Shown here: positions 1-6,366 of the stretch, piece by piece
How positions within the stretch are numbered: the first letter of the stretch is position 1
Layout: each line of letters begins with the position of its first letter
DNA from: an uncultured Clostridia bacterium
Lineage (GTDB): Bacteria > Bacillota > Clostridia > Christensenellales > Borkfalkiaceae
Reading direction: 5' to 3'
Length of the DNA: 8,041 bases
NCBI GenBank assembly: GCA_947177495.1
Contig: CAMWUS010000056.1
Location: 1-8,041, forward strand
Notes under the pieces: generated by a model
Seen by the model: the letters and a program-made list of their open reading frames with translations, nothing else
What the model was told of the DNA's origin: nothing
Databases searched by the model: none
Translations under genes and position numbers: made by a program

Positions 1-4
1 ATCT

Positions 5-33
5 ATAATAACACCTTCAAAAAAGATAGTCAA
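5..33 (-). promoter_or_regulatory. Predicted sigma-A-type promoter facing out of the window's left edge
   Basis: Read on the minus strand there is a TTGACT -35 box (28-33), a 17-bp spacer and a TATTAT -10 box (5-10), each one mismatch from consensus. It lies downstream of the zinc-ribbon gene in an AT-rich gap and would drive an unseen gene beyond position 1. The optimal spacer supports it, but AT-rich DNA gives chance matches, and the gene it would serve is not visible. Confidence 0.5.
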
Positions 34-97
34 GCATTTTTGAAAGTATTTTCTAATTTTTTTTGCTTTTTTAGGAATTTTTATAAAGCATTCGCCA

Positions 98-388
98 TTA
101 TCCGCGCAAAGCAAAAACCGTAATTATGACCGCCGCGGCAATAACCAGCCCGACGATAAATGCGACCGACTTGATTTTTTTCATTTTTGCCTCGTCGACG
201 GGACGATATCCGCGCGGAGTAAGCCCCCCTTCGCAGTAGGGACACTTCGTCATATGGTCGAGCACGCTCTTCCCGCAATGCGGGCAATCGACCGCGTGCT
301 TTTCGAGGCGCGCCCGCCGCTTGCGAATGCGCTCCTCCCGCTTTTGCTCTTCCAACGCCGCGCGCTCTTCTTCGGTGAGTTTCTTCAT
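98..388 (-). CDS. Small zinc-ribbon, single-pass membrane protein (hypothetical)
   Basis: This is a 96-residue protein of unknown function. Residues 1-31 are very rich in Glu, Lys and Arg and probably form a charged helix or coiled coil. Cys35, Cys38, Cys49 and Cys52 form two CPxC knuckles (CPHC and CPYC), a typical zinc-ribbon arrangement. Residues 74-94 are a hydrophobic segment (SVAFIVGLVIAAAVIITVFAL) expected to cross the membrane, preceded by Lys69, Lys71 and Lys73, which suggests that the N-terminal zinc ribbon is cytoplasmic. The ATG at 388 is 22 bases after the pflB stop with no terminator between, so it is probably the last gene of the pfl operon. The ribosome binding site is weak (an AGAAG-like stretch), so expression may depend on translation of pflB. 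A link to formate metabolism is suggested only by position. Such zinc-ribbon/TM proteins are common and mostly uncharacterised in Firmicutes. Confidence 0.8.
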   Translation of the reverse strand: MKKLTEEERAALEEQKREERIRKRRARLEKHAVDCPHCGKSVLDHMTKCPYCEGGLTPRGYRPVDEAKMKKIKSVAFIVGLVIAAAVIITVFALRG

Positions 389-410
389 AACTTCTATACC
401 TATTATTATA

Positions 411-2660
411 TTACATACTCTCGTGAATGGTACGGGCGATAACGTCGTCCTGTTGCTGACGAGTGAGCTTAATAAAGTTTACCGCGTAGCCGCTTACACG
501 AATGGTGAGCTGAGGATATTTTTCGGGATGTGCCTGCGCGTCCAACAGCGTTTCGCGATTAAACACGTTGACGTTGAGATGATGCCCGCCGTTGCCCATA
601 TAGCCGTCGAGCATACCCACGAGATTTGCCGTTTGCCCTTCGTTATCCTTCCCGAGCGAGTGCGGCGTAATGCTGAACGTGTTGGAAATGCCGTCGCGGG
701 AATATTCATACGGAAGCTTTGCGACCGATTCCAAAGACGCGAGCGCGCCGTTGCTATCCCTCCCGTGCATGGGGTTTGCGCCAGGGGCAAGCGGTTCGCC
801 CGCCCTTCTTCCGTCGGGCGTGTTTCCCGTGTTCTTGCCGTAAACCACGTTGGAAGTGATCGTTAAAATCGACGTCGTTGCAATGGAGTCGCGATAAGTG
901 GTGTGGCTCTTGATTTTGTTCATGAACGTTTTGAGCAGCCATACGGCGAGCTCGTCGACGCGATCGTCGTTGTTGCCGTACTTGGGATAATCGCCCTCGA
1001 TGCGGAAGTCGGTCACAATGCCGTACTCGTCGCGAACGGGATAGACCTTGGCGTACTTGATTGCGGAAAGACTGTCCGCCGCGCAGGAAAGTCCCGCAAT
1101 GCCCGTGGCGAAGAAACGACGTACGCTCGTATCGTGCAACGCCATTTCGAGCGCCTCGTAGCAATATTTATCGTGCATATAGTGAATGACGTTGAGCGTA
1201 TTCACGTACAGCTTGGCAAGCCAAGTCATCATGGCGTCGTACTTTACAAGCACGTCGTCGAAATCAAGCGGACCGTCGCCCGATACAGGCTCAAACTTGG
1301 GGGAAACCTGCAAGGGAAGCCCCGTTTCGCGGTCTTTTACGATTTCGTCCCTGCCGCCGTTGATTGCATACAACAGGCATTTGGCAAGGTTGGCACGCGC
1401 GCCGAAAAACTGCATATCCTTCCCTACGCGCATTGCCGAAACGCAACAGGCGATGCAATAGTCGTCGCCGAGCTCGGGGCGCATCAAATCGTCGCTCTCG
1501 TACTGAATGGCGGAAGTTTTTATAGAGATATCCGCGCAAAAACGCTTAAAATTTGCGGGAAGTTGTTTCGACCAAAGTACGGTAAGGTTGGGTTCGGGCG
1601 CAGGTCCCAAATTGATTAGCGTATGAAGAATACGGAAGCTACTCTTCGTGACGAGCGTTCTGCCGTCCAACCCCATGCCGCCGATGGACTCCGTAACCCA
1701 AGTGGGGTCGCCGCTGAACAGCTCGTTATACTCCTTGGTGCGCATGAATTTGACGACGCGCAGCTTCATAACGAAATGATCGATCAGTTCCTGCGCCTCG
1801 ATTTCGGTGAGCGTGCCCTCGTCCAAATCGCGCTGAATGTAAATATCGAGGAAGGTGGTATTTCTGCCGATACTCATCGCCGCGCCGTTCTGATCCTTGA
1901 CGGCGGCAAGATAGCCGAAGTACAGCCACTGCACCGCCTGTTTGGCGTTTTCGGCGGGAACGGAGATATCGAACCCATACTCCGCCGCCATTTCTTTGAG
2001 CGCGCGGAGCGCCTTTATCTGTTCGGAAAGCTCCTCTCTGTCGCGAATTTTTTCGGGCGACATCGTGCCGTCCAAAATCGCCTTGTCCTCTTCCTTTTTC
2101 CGAATTAAATAGTCCACGCCGTACAGCGCGACGCGGCGGTAATCGCCCACGATTCTGCCGCGACCGTAAGTATCGGGCAAGCCCGTTAAAATGTGCGCTC
2201 TGCGCGCGCAGCGCATTTCGGGCGTGTACACGTCGTACACGCCGTCGTTGTGCGTTTTGCGGAATGCGAAAATATCCTTTACGCGGTCGCTCGCTTCGTA
2301 GCCGTACATGGTGAGCGCCTCTTCCGCCATGCGAAGTCCGCCGAAGGGCATGAGCGCGCGCTTGAAGGGCTTGTCCGTCTGCAAGCCGACAATCTTTTCA
2401 AAATCACGGTTAAAGTAGCCCGCCTTGTGACTGTTCACGCGGGAAATGATATCGGTATCTGCGTCGTACACTCCGCCGCGCTCGCGTTCCGCCTTGGAGA
2501 GCGCAAGCACCTGTTCCCAAAGCGCTTTGGTCGCATCCGTCGCGGGCACAAGGAACGCGCCGTCGCCCTCGTAAGGCGTATAATTGTGTTGGATAAAATC
2601 CCGCACGTCGATTTCGCCGTTGCTCCATTTTCCGCTCTGAAATGCGCGCCATGCTTCCAT
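411..2660 (-). CDS. pflB: Pyruvate formate-lyase (formate C-acetyltransferase)
   Basis: This cytoplasmic glycyl-radical enzyme converts pyruvate and CoA to acetyl-CoA and formate without oxygen. The 749-residue length is close to the 760 of the E. coli enzyme, so it is full length. The N-terminal PFL domain leads to the active-site cysteine pair Cys405-Cys406 in the motif CIACCVSAM, equivalent to E. coli Cys418-Cys419. The C-terminal glycyl-radical motif RVSGYAV begins at residue 721, with Gly724 as the radical site, and the tail ends in the conserved pattern QQQDDVIARTIHESM. These elements separate true PFL from related glycerol dehydratase-like and choline lyase-like enzymes. The ATG at 2660 follows an AGGAGA ribosome binding site about 8 bases away. 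pflA ends 41 bp upstream, so activase and enzyme are co-transcribed under the same leader RNA. No damage or frameshift is visible. Confidence 0.98.
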   Translation of the reverse strand: MEAWRAFQSGKWSNGEIDVRDFIQHNYTPYEGDGAFLVPATDATKALWEQVLALSKAERERGGVYDADTDIISRVNSHKAGYFNRDFEKIVGLQTDKPFKRALMPFGGLRMAEEALTMYGYEASDRVKDIFAFRKTHNDGVYDVYTPEMRCARRAHILTGLPDTYGRGRIVGDYRRVALYGVDYLIRKKEEDKAILDGTMSPEKIRDREELSEQIKALRALKEMAAEYGFDISVPAENAKQAVQWLYFGYLAAVKDQNGAAMSIGRNTTFLDIYIQRDLDEGTLTEIEAQELIDHFVMKLRVVKFMRTKEYNELFSGDPTWVTESIGGMGLDGRTLVTKSSFRILHTLINLGPAPEPNLTVLWSKQLPANFKRFCADISIKTSAIQYESDDLMRPELGDDYCIACCVSAMRVGKDMQFFGARANLAKCLLYAINGGRDEIVKDRETGLPLQVSPKFEPVSGDGPLDFDDVLVKYDAMMTWLAKLYVNTLNVIHYMHDKYCYEALEMALHDTSVRRFFATGIAGLSCAADSLSAIKYAKVYPVRDEYGIVTDFRIEGDYPKYGNNDDRVDELAVWLLKTFMNKIKSHTTYRDSIATTSILTITSNVVYGKNTGNTPDGRRAGEPLAPGANPMHGRDSNGALASLESVAKLPYEYSRDGISNTFSITPHSLGKDNEGQTANLVGMLDGYMGNGGHHLNVNVFNRETLLDAQAHPEKYPQLTIRVSGYAVNFIKLTRQQQDDVIARTIHESM

Positions 2661-2701
2661 GTTAGTCTCTCCTGTCTATATTTTTCCTTGGTCAATGAGA
2701 A

Positions 2702-3433
2702 TTATACCGTCGTCTTTCCCGTTAAAATGCGTTGAGCATTTAATACGCGTTCTTGGGTAGGCGGAAGCGTTCCGTGCAAGGGATAGTCGAGCCCGAGCTT
2801 TTCGTACTTCACTTCCCCCATGCTGTGGTAGGGCAAAACCTCTACCTTTTCCACCGTATTTAATATATTAAGGAACGCGCGCAAGCGCGCAAGCGCCTCG
2901 TCGTCGTCCGTAATGTCGGGCACGAGCACGTGGCGAATCCACATGGGCACGCCCCTGTCGCTCAAAAATTGCGTGAACGCGCGGGGAGCTAAACCGCTCC
3001 CACCCGTAAGTGCGCGGTGCGCTTCCTCATCGGCGTGCTTGATATCGAGCAATACAAGATCGGTCACCCTCGCAAGCTCTTCGTAGCGCGCGTCTTCTTC
3101 CCGAAAACAAATACCCGAAGTGTCGAGGCAAGTGTGAACGCCCTCGCGTTTGAGCAGGGTAAACAGTTCGATGAGGAAATCGAGCTGAACGAGCGGCTCG
3201 CCGCCCGAAACGGTCACCCCGCCCTTATCGCCGAAATAGGCGCGGTATTTGAGGGCTTCGTTTGCAACCTCTTCCGCGCTCATCTCTTTCCCGCCCGCAA
3301 GCGGACGGCTGTCGGGATTGTGGCAATAAAGACAGCGCAACGGACAACCTTGCAAAAAGACGACGAATCTGATTCCCGGTCCGTCTACCGTGCCGAACGA
3401 TTCGAACGAATGAATTTTTCCCGTTACGCGCAT
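2702..3433 (-). CDS. pflA: Pyruvate formate-lyase activating enzyme (radical SAM)
   Basis: This activase uses a [4Fe-4S] cluster and S-adenosylmethionine to abstract a hydrogen from the radical glycine of PFL. The 243-residue length matches the family (about 246 in E. coli). Visible motifs are DGPGIR (residues 17-22), the cluster-binding CxxxCxxC at Cys30, Cys34 and Cys37 within GCPLRCLYCHNP, the SAM-contacting SGGEP (76-80) and DTSG (104-107). The start is the ATG at 3433: it has a strong GGGAGGAG ribosome binding site (3441-3448) seven bases away and gives the normal MRVTGKIHSFESFGTVDGPG opening. The frame stays open upstream to a TTG at 3580, but that stretch is promoter and leader RNA. 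pflA precedes pflB here, the reverse of the E. coli order. Transcription should depend on the riboswitch and terminator in the leader. Confidence 0.97.
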   Translation of the reverse strand: MRVTGKIHSFESFGTVDGPGIRFVVFLQGCPLRCLYCHNPDSRPLAGGKEMSAEEVANEALKYRAYFGDKGGVTVSGGEPLVQLDFLIELFTLLKREGVHTCLDTSGICFREEDARYEELARVTDLVLLDIKHADEEAHRALTGGSGLAPRAFTQFLSDRGVPMWIRHVLVPDITDDDEALARLRAFLNILNTVEKVEVLPYHSMGEVKYEKLGLDYPLHGTLPPTQERVLNAQRILTGKTTV

Positions 3434-3449
3434 CGGTAAGCTCCTCCCG

Positions 3450-3487
3450 AAAATAAAAAGACAGCTTTTATACTCATAAAAACTGCC
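3450..3487 (-). terminator. Intrinsic terminator in the pflA leader (riboswitch expression platform)
   Basis: On the minus strand 3487-3476 pairs with 3471-3460 over 12 consecutive positions (ten Watson-Crick pairs and two G-U pairs) around a GAGT loop. A T-rich tract (TTTTTATTTT) follows immediately at 3459-3450. It lies between the pfl promoter and the pflA ribosome binding site, so when formed it would stop transcription before the operon. Its 5' strand begins with GGC (3487-3485), which is also the 3' strand of the predicted aptamer stem P3, so the two structures exclude each other. Confidence 0.85.
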
Positions 3488-3542
3488 TAAGCGATCGGCT
3501 TTCTCCATACGGTTCCCCGCTTCTCTCGTCAGCTGCCGTAGG
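3485..3542 (-). ncRNA. ZTP (pfl-motif) riboswitch aptamer, divergent
   Basis: Family knowledge: ZTP riboswitches bind ZTP/AICAR, which accumulates when 10-formyl-tetrahydrofolate is short, and often precede purine, folate and pfl genes. What is seen on the minus strand: P1 is CCTACGG (3542-3536) pairing with CCGTATGG (3512-3505), with one bulged T. Its internal part holds CTGACGA (3532-3526) and GGGGAAC (3518-3512), resembling the conserved ACUGGCG and GGGGAGC segments. After a short linker, P3 is GCC (3499-3497) with GGC (3487-3485), closing a 9-nt loop, the same loop length as in the Fusobacterium ulcerans ZTP riboswitch as I recall it. A pseudoknot GACGA (3530-3526) with TCGCT (3494-3490) is possible with one A-C mismatch. 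The loop differs from the usual CCGCCUGGGC at several bases, so this is a divergent member or a variant. Comparison was from memory, without a covariance model. Confidence 0.72.
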
Positions 3543-3551
3543 AATGGTTTC

Positions 3552-3580
3552 ATCATACAGTATCTTGCCGCGTTTGTCAA
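3552..3580 (-). promoter_or_regulatory. Promoter of the pflA-pflB operon
   Basis: On the minus strand there is a perfect TTGACA -35 box (3575-3580), a 17-bp spacer and a TATGAT -10 box (3552-3557) with one mismatch. Transcription would begin near 3545, just before the riboswitch P1 stem, giving a leader of roughly 110 bases before the pflA start codon. A promoter this close to consensus suggests strong initiation, with control placed at the attenuator downstream. Confidence 0.88.
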
Positions 3581-3600
3581 GGGAAATAAAACGGTATTTT

Positions 3601-3643
3601 AAAAAATTTTCCCCGCAACCACAAAATATAGTGTACGGGGAAA
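3601..3643 (-). terminator. Intrinsic terminator after rsmI
   Basis: On the minus strand TTTCCCCG (3643-3636) pairs with CGGGGAAA (3615-3608), with further partial pairing inside (CAC with GTG). The stem is followed by six T's (3606-3601). It separates the trmN6-rsmI unit from the pfl promoter. Two smaller hairpins (3652-3662 and 3662-3674) lie between the rsmI stop and this stem. The rest of the gap from 3434 to 3690 is the pfl promoter and leader. Confidence 0.75.
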
Positions 3644-3690
3644 TAAATTAACACAAAATGTGGGTTTTTAACCCTATTTTCTTCAACAAA

Positions 3691-4494
3691 CTACAAATCA
3701 AGCGTTTCCTTGTATAAACTGCTCTTGCTCACCCCTCTGTCCGCCGCGGCGCGCTTTAACGCTTCTTTCTTGGGTAAACCCGCCTGCATATAGTGCATGA
3801 CGTGCTCTTTAACGGAAAGCGCGCACAGTGCGTTTGCCTGTTCGGGCGCGCCCTCCACCACAAGAACGTACTCGCCCCGTTTCTCGCCCGCAAGCCCTTC
3901 GGCGAGCGTAAAGGGAATGCTTTCCTCATGAATTTTGGTGATTTCCCGCACGGCGCAGGCGTTTCGGTCGCCGAACGCAAGGTGCATGGCGGCAATGTAG
4001 TCGTCTACGTCCTGCGGAGCGCAATGAAAGACTAGCGTTTCCCGCGCGGAAGCATACTGTTCGAGCAGTTTCGCACGTTCACCAGCCTTGTCGGGCAAAA
4101 AGCCGAGAAAGGTGAATTTATCGGAAGGAAGAGCAGAGAGCACGAGCGCGCACAGCATGGCGTTCGCACCGGGGAGAACGGTGTACGCTTCCCCCGCTTC
4201 TTTGAGCACGCGGCACACTTCTCTGCCGGGGTCGGACACAACGGGCATCCCCGCGTCCGATACCACGCAGATATTTTTGCCCTCTTTGGAAAGCGCGATC
4301 ATCTTTTGCGCCGCTTCCCGCTCGTTAAATTTATGGCAGGAATACAGCGGTTTTTTAATTTCGTACGCGTTGAGCAATTTGATCGTATGGCGGGTATCTT
4401 CGCAAAAAATAGCGTCCGCCTCCCGCAGGCACTCCAAAGCTCGTAGCGTAATATCTTTTAAATTTCCGATAGGTGTTGCCACAAAACTTATCAT
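3691..4494 (-). CDS. rsmI: 16S rRNA (cytidine-1402-2'-O)-methyltransferase
   Basis: RsmI methylates the ribose 2'-OH of C1402 in the ribosomal P site using S-adenosylmethionine. The protein is 267 residues, slightly shorter than the E. coli enzyme (about 286). Tetrapyrrole methylase-fold signatures are clear: ATPIGNLKDITLRAL (6-20), CEDTRHT (31-37), SDAGMPVVSDPG (79-90) and LPGANA (107-112), followed by FLGFLP. The usual motifs as I recall them are SDAGTP and PGPSA/PGANA, so Met83 in place of Thr is a small deviation. The C-terminal helical region with KKEALKRAAADRGVSKSSLY is present, so the gene is complete. The ATG at 4494 has a GGAGAAG ribosome binding site about 7 bases upstream. It lies 27 bp after the trmN6-like gene, as part of the same transcript, and ends before a hairpin terminator. 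Confidence 0.96.
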   Translation of the reverse strand: MISFVATPIGNLKDITLRALECLREADAIFCEDTRHTIKLLNAYEIKKPLYSCHKFNEREAAQKMIALSKEGKNICVVSDAGMPVVSDPGREVCRVLKEAGEAYTVLPGANAMLCALVLSALPSDKFTFLGFLPDKAGERAKLLEQYASARETLVFHCAPQDVDDYIAAMHLAFGDRNACAVREITKIHEESIPFTLAEGLAGEKRGEYVLVVEGAPEQANALCALSVKEHVMHYMQAGLPKKEALKRAAADRGVSKSSLYKETLDL

Positions 4495-4521
4495 TCCAAC
4501 TTCTCCGTTATATTCGCAACT

Positions 4522-5184
4522 TTAAACATTCGCGGTTTGGGGTAAAACTTCCAAACCGGGTTTGCCGCCCTTTACGGCAACTACCAAAACGCAGTAAGGC
4601 TTTGTGCCCGCGTTACCCGAAACGAATTGCAACTTTTTAGGTTCCAACCCGTGGGCATGCAAGGTGTACAGCACTTCCGCCGCCCTGTCGGCACGGTGAA
4701 CGAGGGCAAACCTGCCGCCGTACTTCAAACAGCGCGATGCGGAAATACAAAGCTCTTCGAGCGTGAGCGTAAGCTCTTTTCTGCAAGCCGCTTTGTCCGC
4801 TTGGGCATTTTCGAAGCCGCCGCGCTCGTAGGGCGGGTTGCAAAATATCAGCGAAAATTTCTCGATATAATTTGCGGGAATCTCCTGCACGCGCATATGC
4901 TCAACCGTGAACACACTTTCCAAGCCATTGAGCGCAACCGTCTTTTCGCTCATGCGGGCAAGCTCCTCCTGCATTTCAAAAAGCGTTACCGATTTTATAC
5001 CCGTGTTTTCCGCATAGAAATGCAAGCCGACGATGCCGCTTCCCGAGCAAAAATCGGCGACGACCTCGCCCCGCTTCGCCTTTACGAAACGGCTTAAAAG
5101 CACCGAGTCGGAAGTAAAGCGGTAGCGTTCCGTGTCCTGTATAATGCGGTAATTGCCAATGAGCAAATCTTCGATTACTTCCAT
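4522..5184 (-). CDS. tRNA1(Val) (adenine37-N6)-methyltransferase-like protein (YabB/TrmN6 family)
   Basis: This is a 220-residue class I SAM-dependent methyltransferase. It begins with the family's characteristic opening (LLIGNYRIIQDTERYRFTSD, residues 7-26), followed by SAM-binding motif I DFCSGSG (44-50), an acidic FEMQ at the end of strand 2 (69-72), and the N6-adenine/amino-methyltransferase motif NPPY (116-119). The family includes E. coli YfiC/TrmN6, which methylates A37 of tRNA1(Val), and Bacillus YabB; the exact tRNA substrate here is inferred. The start chosen is the ATG at 5184, which has an AAAGGA ribosome binding site; a GTG at 5211 in the same frame has no such site. The gene sits directly upstream of rsmI, as in many Firmicutes, but without the GIY-YIG gene yazA between them. 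No convincing promoter was found between the ferredoxin terminator and this start. Confidence 0.9.
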   Translation of the reverse strand: MEVIEDLLIGNYRIIQDTERYRFTSDSVLLSRFVKAKRGEVVADFCSGSGIVGLHFYAENTGIKSVTLFEMQEELARMSEKTVALNGLESVFTVEHMRVQEIPANYIEKFSLIFCNPPYERGGFENAQADKAACRKELTLTLEELCISASRCLKYGGRFALVHRADRAAEVLYTLHAHGLEPKKLQFVSGNAGTKPYCVLVVAVKGGKPGLEVLPQTANV

Positions 5185-5241
5185 CGCAAAAGTCCTTTGA
5201 TCAAATCCCACAAAAATACTTCGTCTTTTTGCGGGAGCCCT

Positions 5242-5274
5242 AAAAAAATAAAAGCGCGGATACCCGCGCTTTTT
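5242..5274 (-). terminator. Strong intrinsic terminator after the ferredoxin gene
   Basis: A perfect 10-bp inverted repeat AAAAGCGCGG / CCGCGCTTTT (5250-5259 with 5264-5273) surrounds a 4-base loop. On the minus strand it is followed by a T-rich tract (5249-5242). It lies 9 bp after the ferredoxin stop codon. The plus-strand reading also ends in T's, so it could work in both directions, though no plus-strand gene approaches it. Confidence 0.92.
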
Positions 5275-5282
5275 GTGTTGGC

Positions 5283-5453
5283 TTATTCAGCCTTGATTGC
5301 ACCCGTAGGGCATCCGTCCTCGCAAGCGCCGCAATCGATGCAGACGTCGGGATCTACGACGTACGTGGAATCGCCGGGAGCGATCGCACCGACGGGACAG
5401 GTGTCCGCGCAAGCGCCGCAGGATACGCACGCATCAGTAATCGTATGAGCCAT
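5283..5453 (-). CDS. 2[4Fe-4S] ferredoxin, clostridial type
   Basis: This 56-residue protein is a small cytoplasmic electron carrier. It has two classical CxxCxxCxxxCP cluster motifs: Cys9, Cys12, Cys15, Cys19 (CVSCGACADTCP) and Cys38, Cys41, Cys44, Cys48 (CIDCGACEDGCP), each followed by a (V/T)GAI turn, in the usual internal pseudo-repeat. Length and spacing match Clostridium pasteurianum-type ferredoxins. The ATG at 5453 has an excellent GGAGGT ribosome binding site (5459-5464). It has its own promoter upstream and a strong terminator downstream, so it is probably a high-level single-gene transcript. It would serve low-potential redox reactions such as pyruvate:ferredoxin oxidoreductase or hydrogenase; the specific partner is not visible here. 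Confidence 0.96.
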   Translation of the reverse strand: MAHTITDACVSCGACADTCPVGAIAPGDSTYVVDPDVCIDCGACEDGCPTGAIKAE

Positions 5454-5482
5454 GGTGTACCTCCATATGTTTTGGTATGCTT

Positions 5483-5511
5483 ATTATATCACAATAATTT
5501 GGTTTCGTAAA
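5483..5511 (-). promoter_or_regulatory. Extended -10 promoter for the ferredoxin gene
   Basis: On the minus strand there is a perfect TATAAT (5483-5488) preceded by TGA, which makes an extended -10 (TGnTATAAT). A TTTACG -35-like box (5506-5511, four of six matches) lies 17 bp upstream. It sits in the 64-bp gap between the ricT stop and the ferredoxin start, giving a short leader of about 20-25 bases. Confidence 0.8.
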
Positions 5512-5517
5512 GGATTT

Positions 5518-6366
5518 TTACTCATTTTCGGAATTTTTATCGTTTCCGTCGTTTTCGGTACGGTGGAACTTGCAGTCCGTCACCGCAAAGTCGCGATAGA
5601 AAAAGGCATTGTCCTTTTCGATCTTTACGCGGATTTCCTGTTTGAGCATATTTTGCGAAACGACCGTGCCCTTGCCCTCGGGCGTTTCCACGGGGGAACC
5701 GATTTTGGGCATCTTTTTGTAGACGGTCGCGTAATAATCGTTTTCGTAAGCAAGACAGCACATGAGCCTGCCGCACAGTCCGCTGATTTTGCCGGGATTG
5801 AGGGAAAGCCCCTGATTCTTCGCCATTTTGATGCTCACCTTTTTAAAGTCGGGCATACAGGCGGCGCAGCAGCACTCTCTGCCGCAGGGCGCGATCCCGC
5901 CCAAAATTTTCGTTTCGTCGCGAATGCCGACCTGTTTGAGCTCGATGCGGATATGGAACACGGACGCAAGGTCTTTTACAAGCTCGCGGAAATCCACTCT
6001 CCCTTCCGCCGTAAAGGTAAACACCACCTTACTGCCGTCAAACGCGAATTCGCAATCGATGAGCTTCATCTCCAAATTATGTTTGCGAATCTTCTCCTTG
6101 CAAACGCGCATTGCCTCGGCGCGGCGCTCCTCGTTATGCTTTACCGTTTCGATATCCTTTTCGGTAGCGGGGCGCAACACGGGTTTCAAGGGAGAGACGA
6201 CGTCCTTTTCGGCAATCTCCTTTTCGGGCTCTACAACGGTGCCGTACTCCGTCCCCCGCGCCGTCTCCACGACAACGCCCTGCCCGCGCTCGAGCGAAAA
6301 CTTGCCCGCACTGAAATAGTAAGGCTTGCAATTATTTTTGAATTTTACTACGACAACTTTTGCCAT
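5518..6366 (-). CDS. ricT: PSP1-domain protein RicT (YaaT) of the RNA maturation / signalling complex
   Basis: In Bacillus subtilis RicT joins RicA and RicF in an Fe-S protein complex needed for RNase Y-dependent mRNA maturation and for sporulation, competence and biofilm control. This 282-residue protein has the family's N-terminal beta-rich region (VKFKNNCKPYYFSAG), the phrase RGTEYGTV (37-44), and the cysteine-rich PSP1 core. The core has Cys161, Cys165, Cys166, Cys167, Cys170, Cys198, Cys203 and Cys204 in GRECCCAACMP and GLCGRLMCCLAYE, which likely supply cluster ligands. The C-terminal tail beyond about residue 268 is low-complexity Asn/Glu/Asp-rich. The ATG at 6366 lies inside the end of holB (19-bp overlap) behind a CGGAGA ribosome binding site, so translation is probably coupled. 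The ricA and ricF partners are not in the window. Confidence 0.95.
   Translation of the reverse strand: MAKVVVVKFKNNCKPYYFSAGKFSLERGQGVVVETARGTEYGTVVEPEKEIAEKDVVSPLKPVLRPATEKDIETVKHNEERRAEAMRVCKEKIRKHNLEMKLIDCEFAFDGSKVVFTFTAEGRVDFRELVKDLASVFHIRIELKQVGIRDETKILGGIAPCGRECCCAACMPDFKKVSIKMAKNQGLSLNPGKISGLCGRLMCCLAYENDYYATVYKKMPKIGSPVETPEGKGTVVSQNMLKQEIRVKIEKDNAFFYRDFAVTDCKFHRTENDGNDKNSENE

Noticed and set aside
34..97. A terminator for the pfl operon in the A/T-rich stretch after the zinc-ribbon gene
   Set aside because: Only a weak GCTTT/AAAGC pairing was found, and it is not followed by a T tract on the minus strand.
903..1619. A long plus-strand open frame of 238 codons inside pflB (also 321-866, 1623-2108 and 2193-2735)
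   Set aside because: pflB on the other strand is unmistakable and full length; these antisense frames carry no recognisable domains.
3485..3542. Other riboswitch classes (c-di-GMP-I and -II, THF, guanidine, cobalamin, NiCo, Mn2+) for the pflA leader
   Set aside because: From memory none of their conserved cores matches, whereas the P1, CTGACG, GGGGA and GCC-9nt-GGC layout, plus the pfl context, fits the ZTP class.
3434..3580. A 49-residue N-terminal extension of PflA from a TTG at 3580
   Set aside because: The TTG is the first three bases of the TTGACA -35 box, the stretch holds the riboswitch and terminator, and the ATG at 3433 has the strong ribosome binding site and the normal family start.
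3652..3674. Two small hairpins (CACA/TGTG and GGGTT/AACCC) just after rsmI as terminators
   Set aside because: Stems are only 4-5 bp and no long T tract follows; the hairpin at 3601-3643 is the better terminator.
5185..5211. An upstream GTG start for the trmN6-like gene
   Set aside because: No ribosome binding site precedes it, whereas the ATG at 5184 has AAAGGA at good spacing and matches the family's N-terminus.
5197..5448. Plus-strand open frame covering the ferredoxin region
   Set aside because: The minus strand encodes a ferredoxin with eight correctly spaced cysteines, a GGAGGT site, a promoter and a terminator; the plus frame runs through the terminator.
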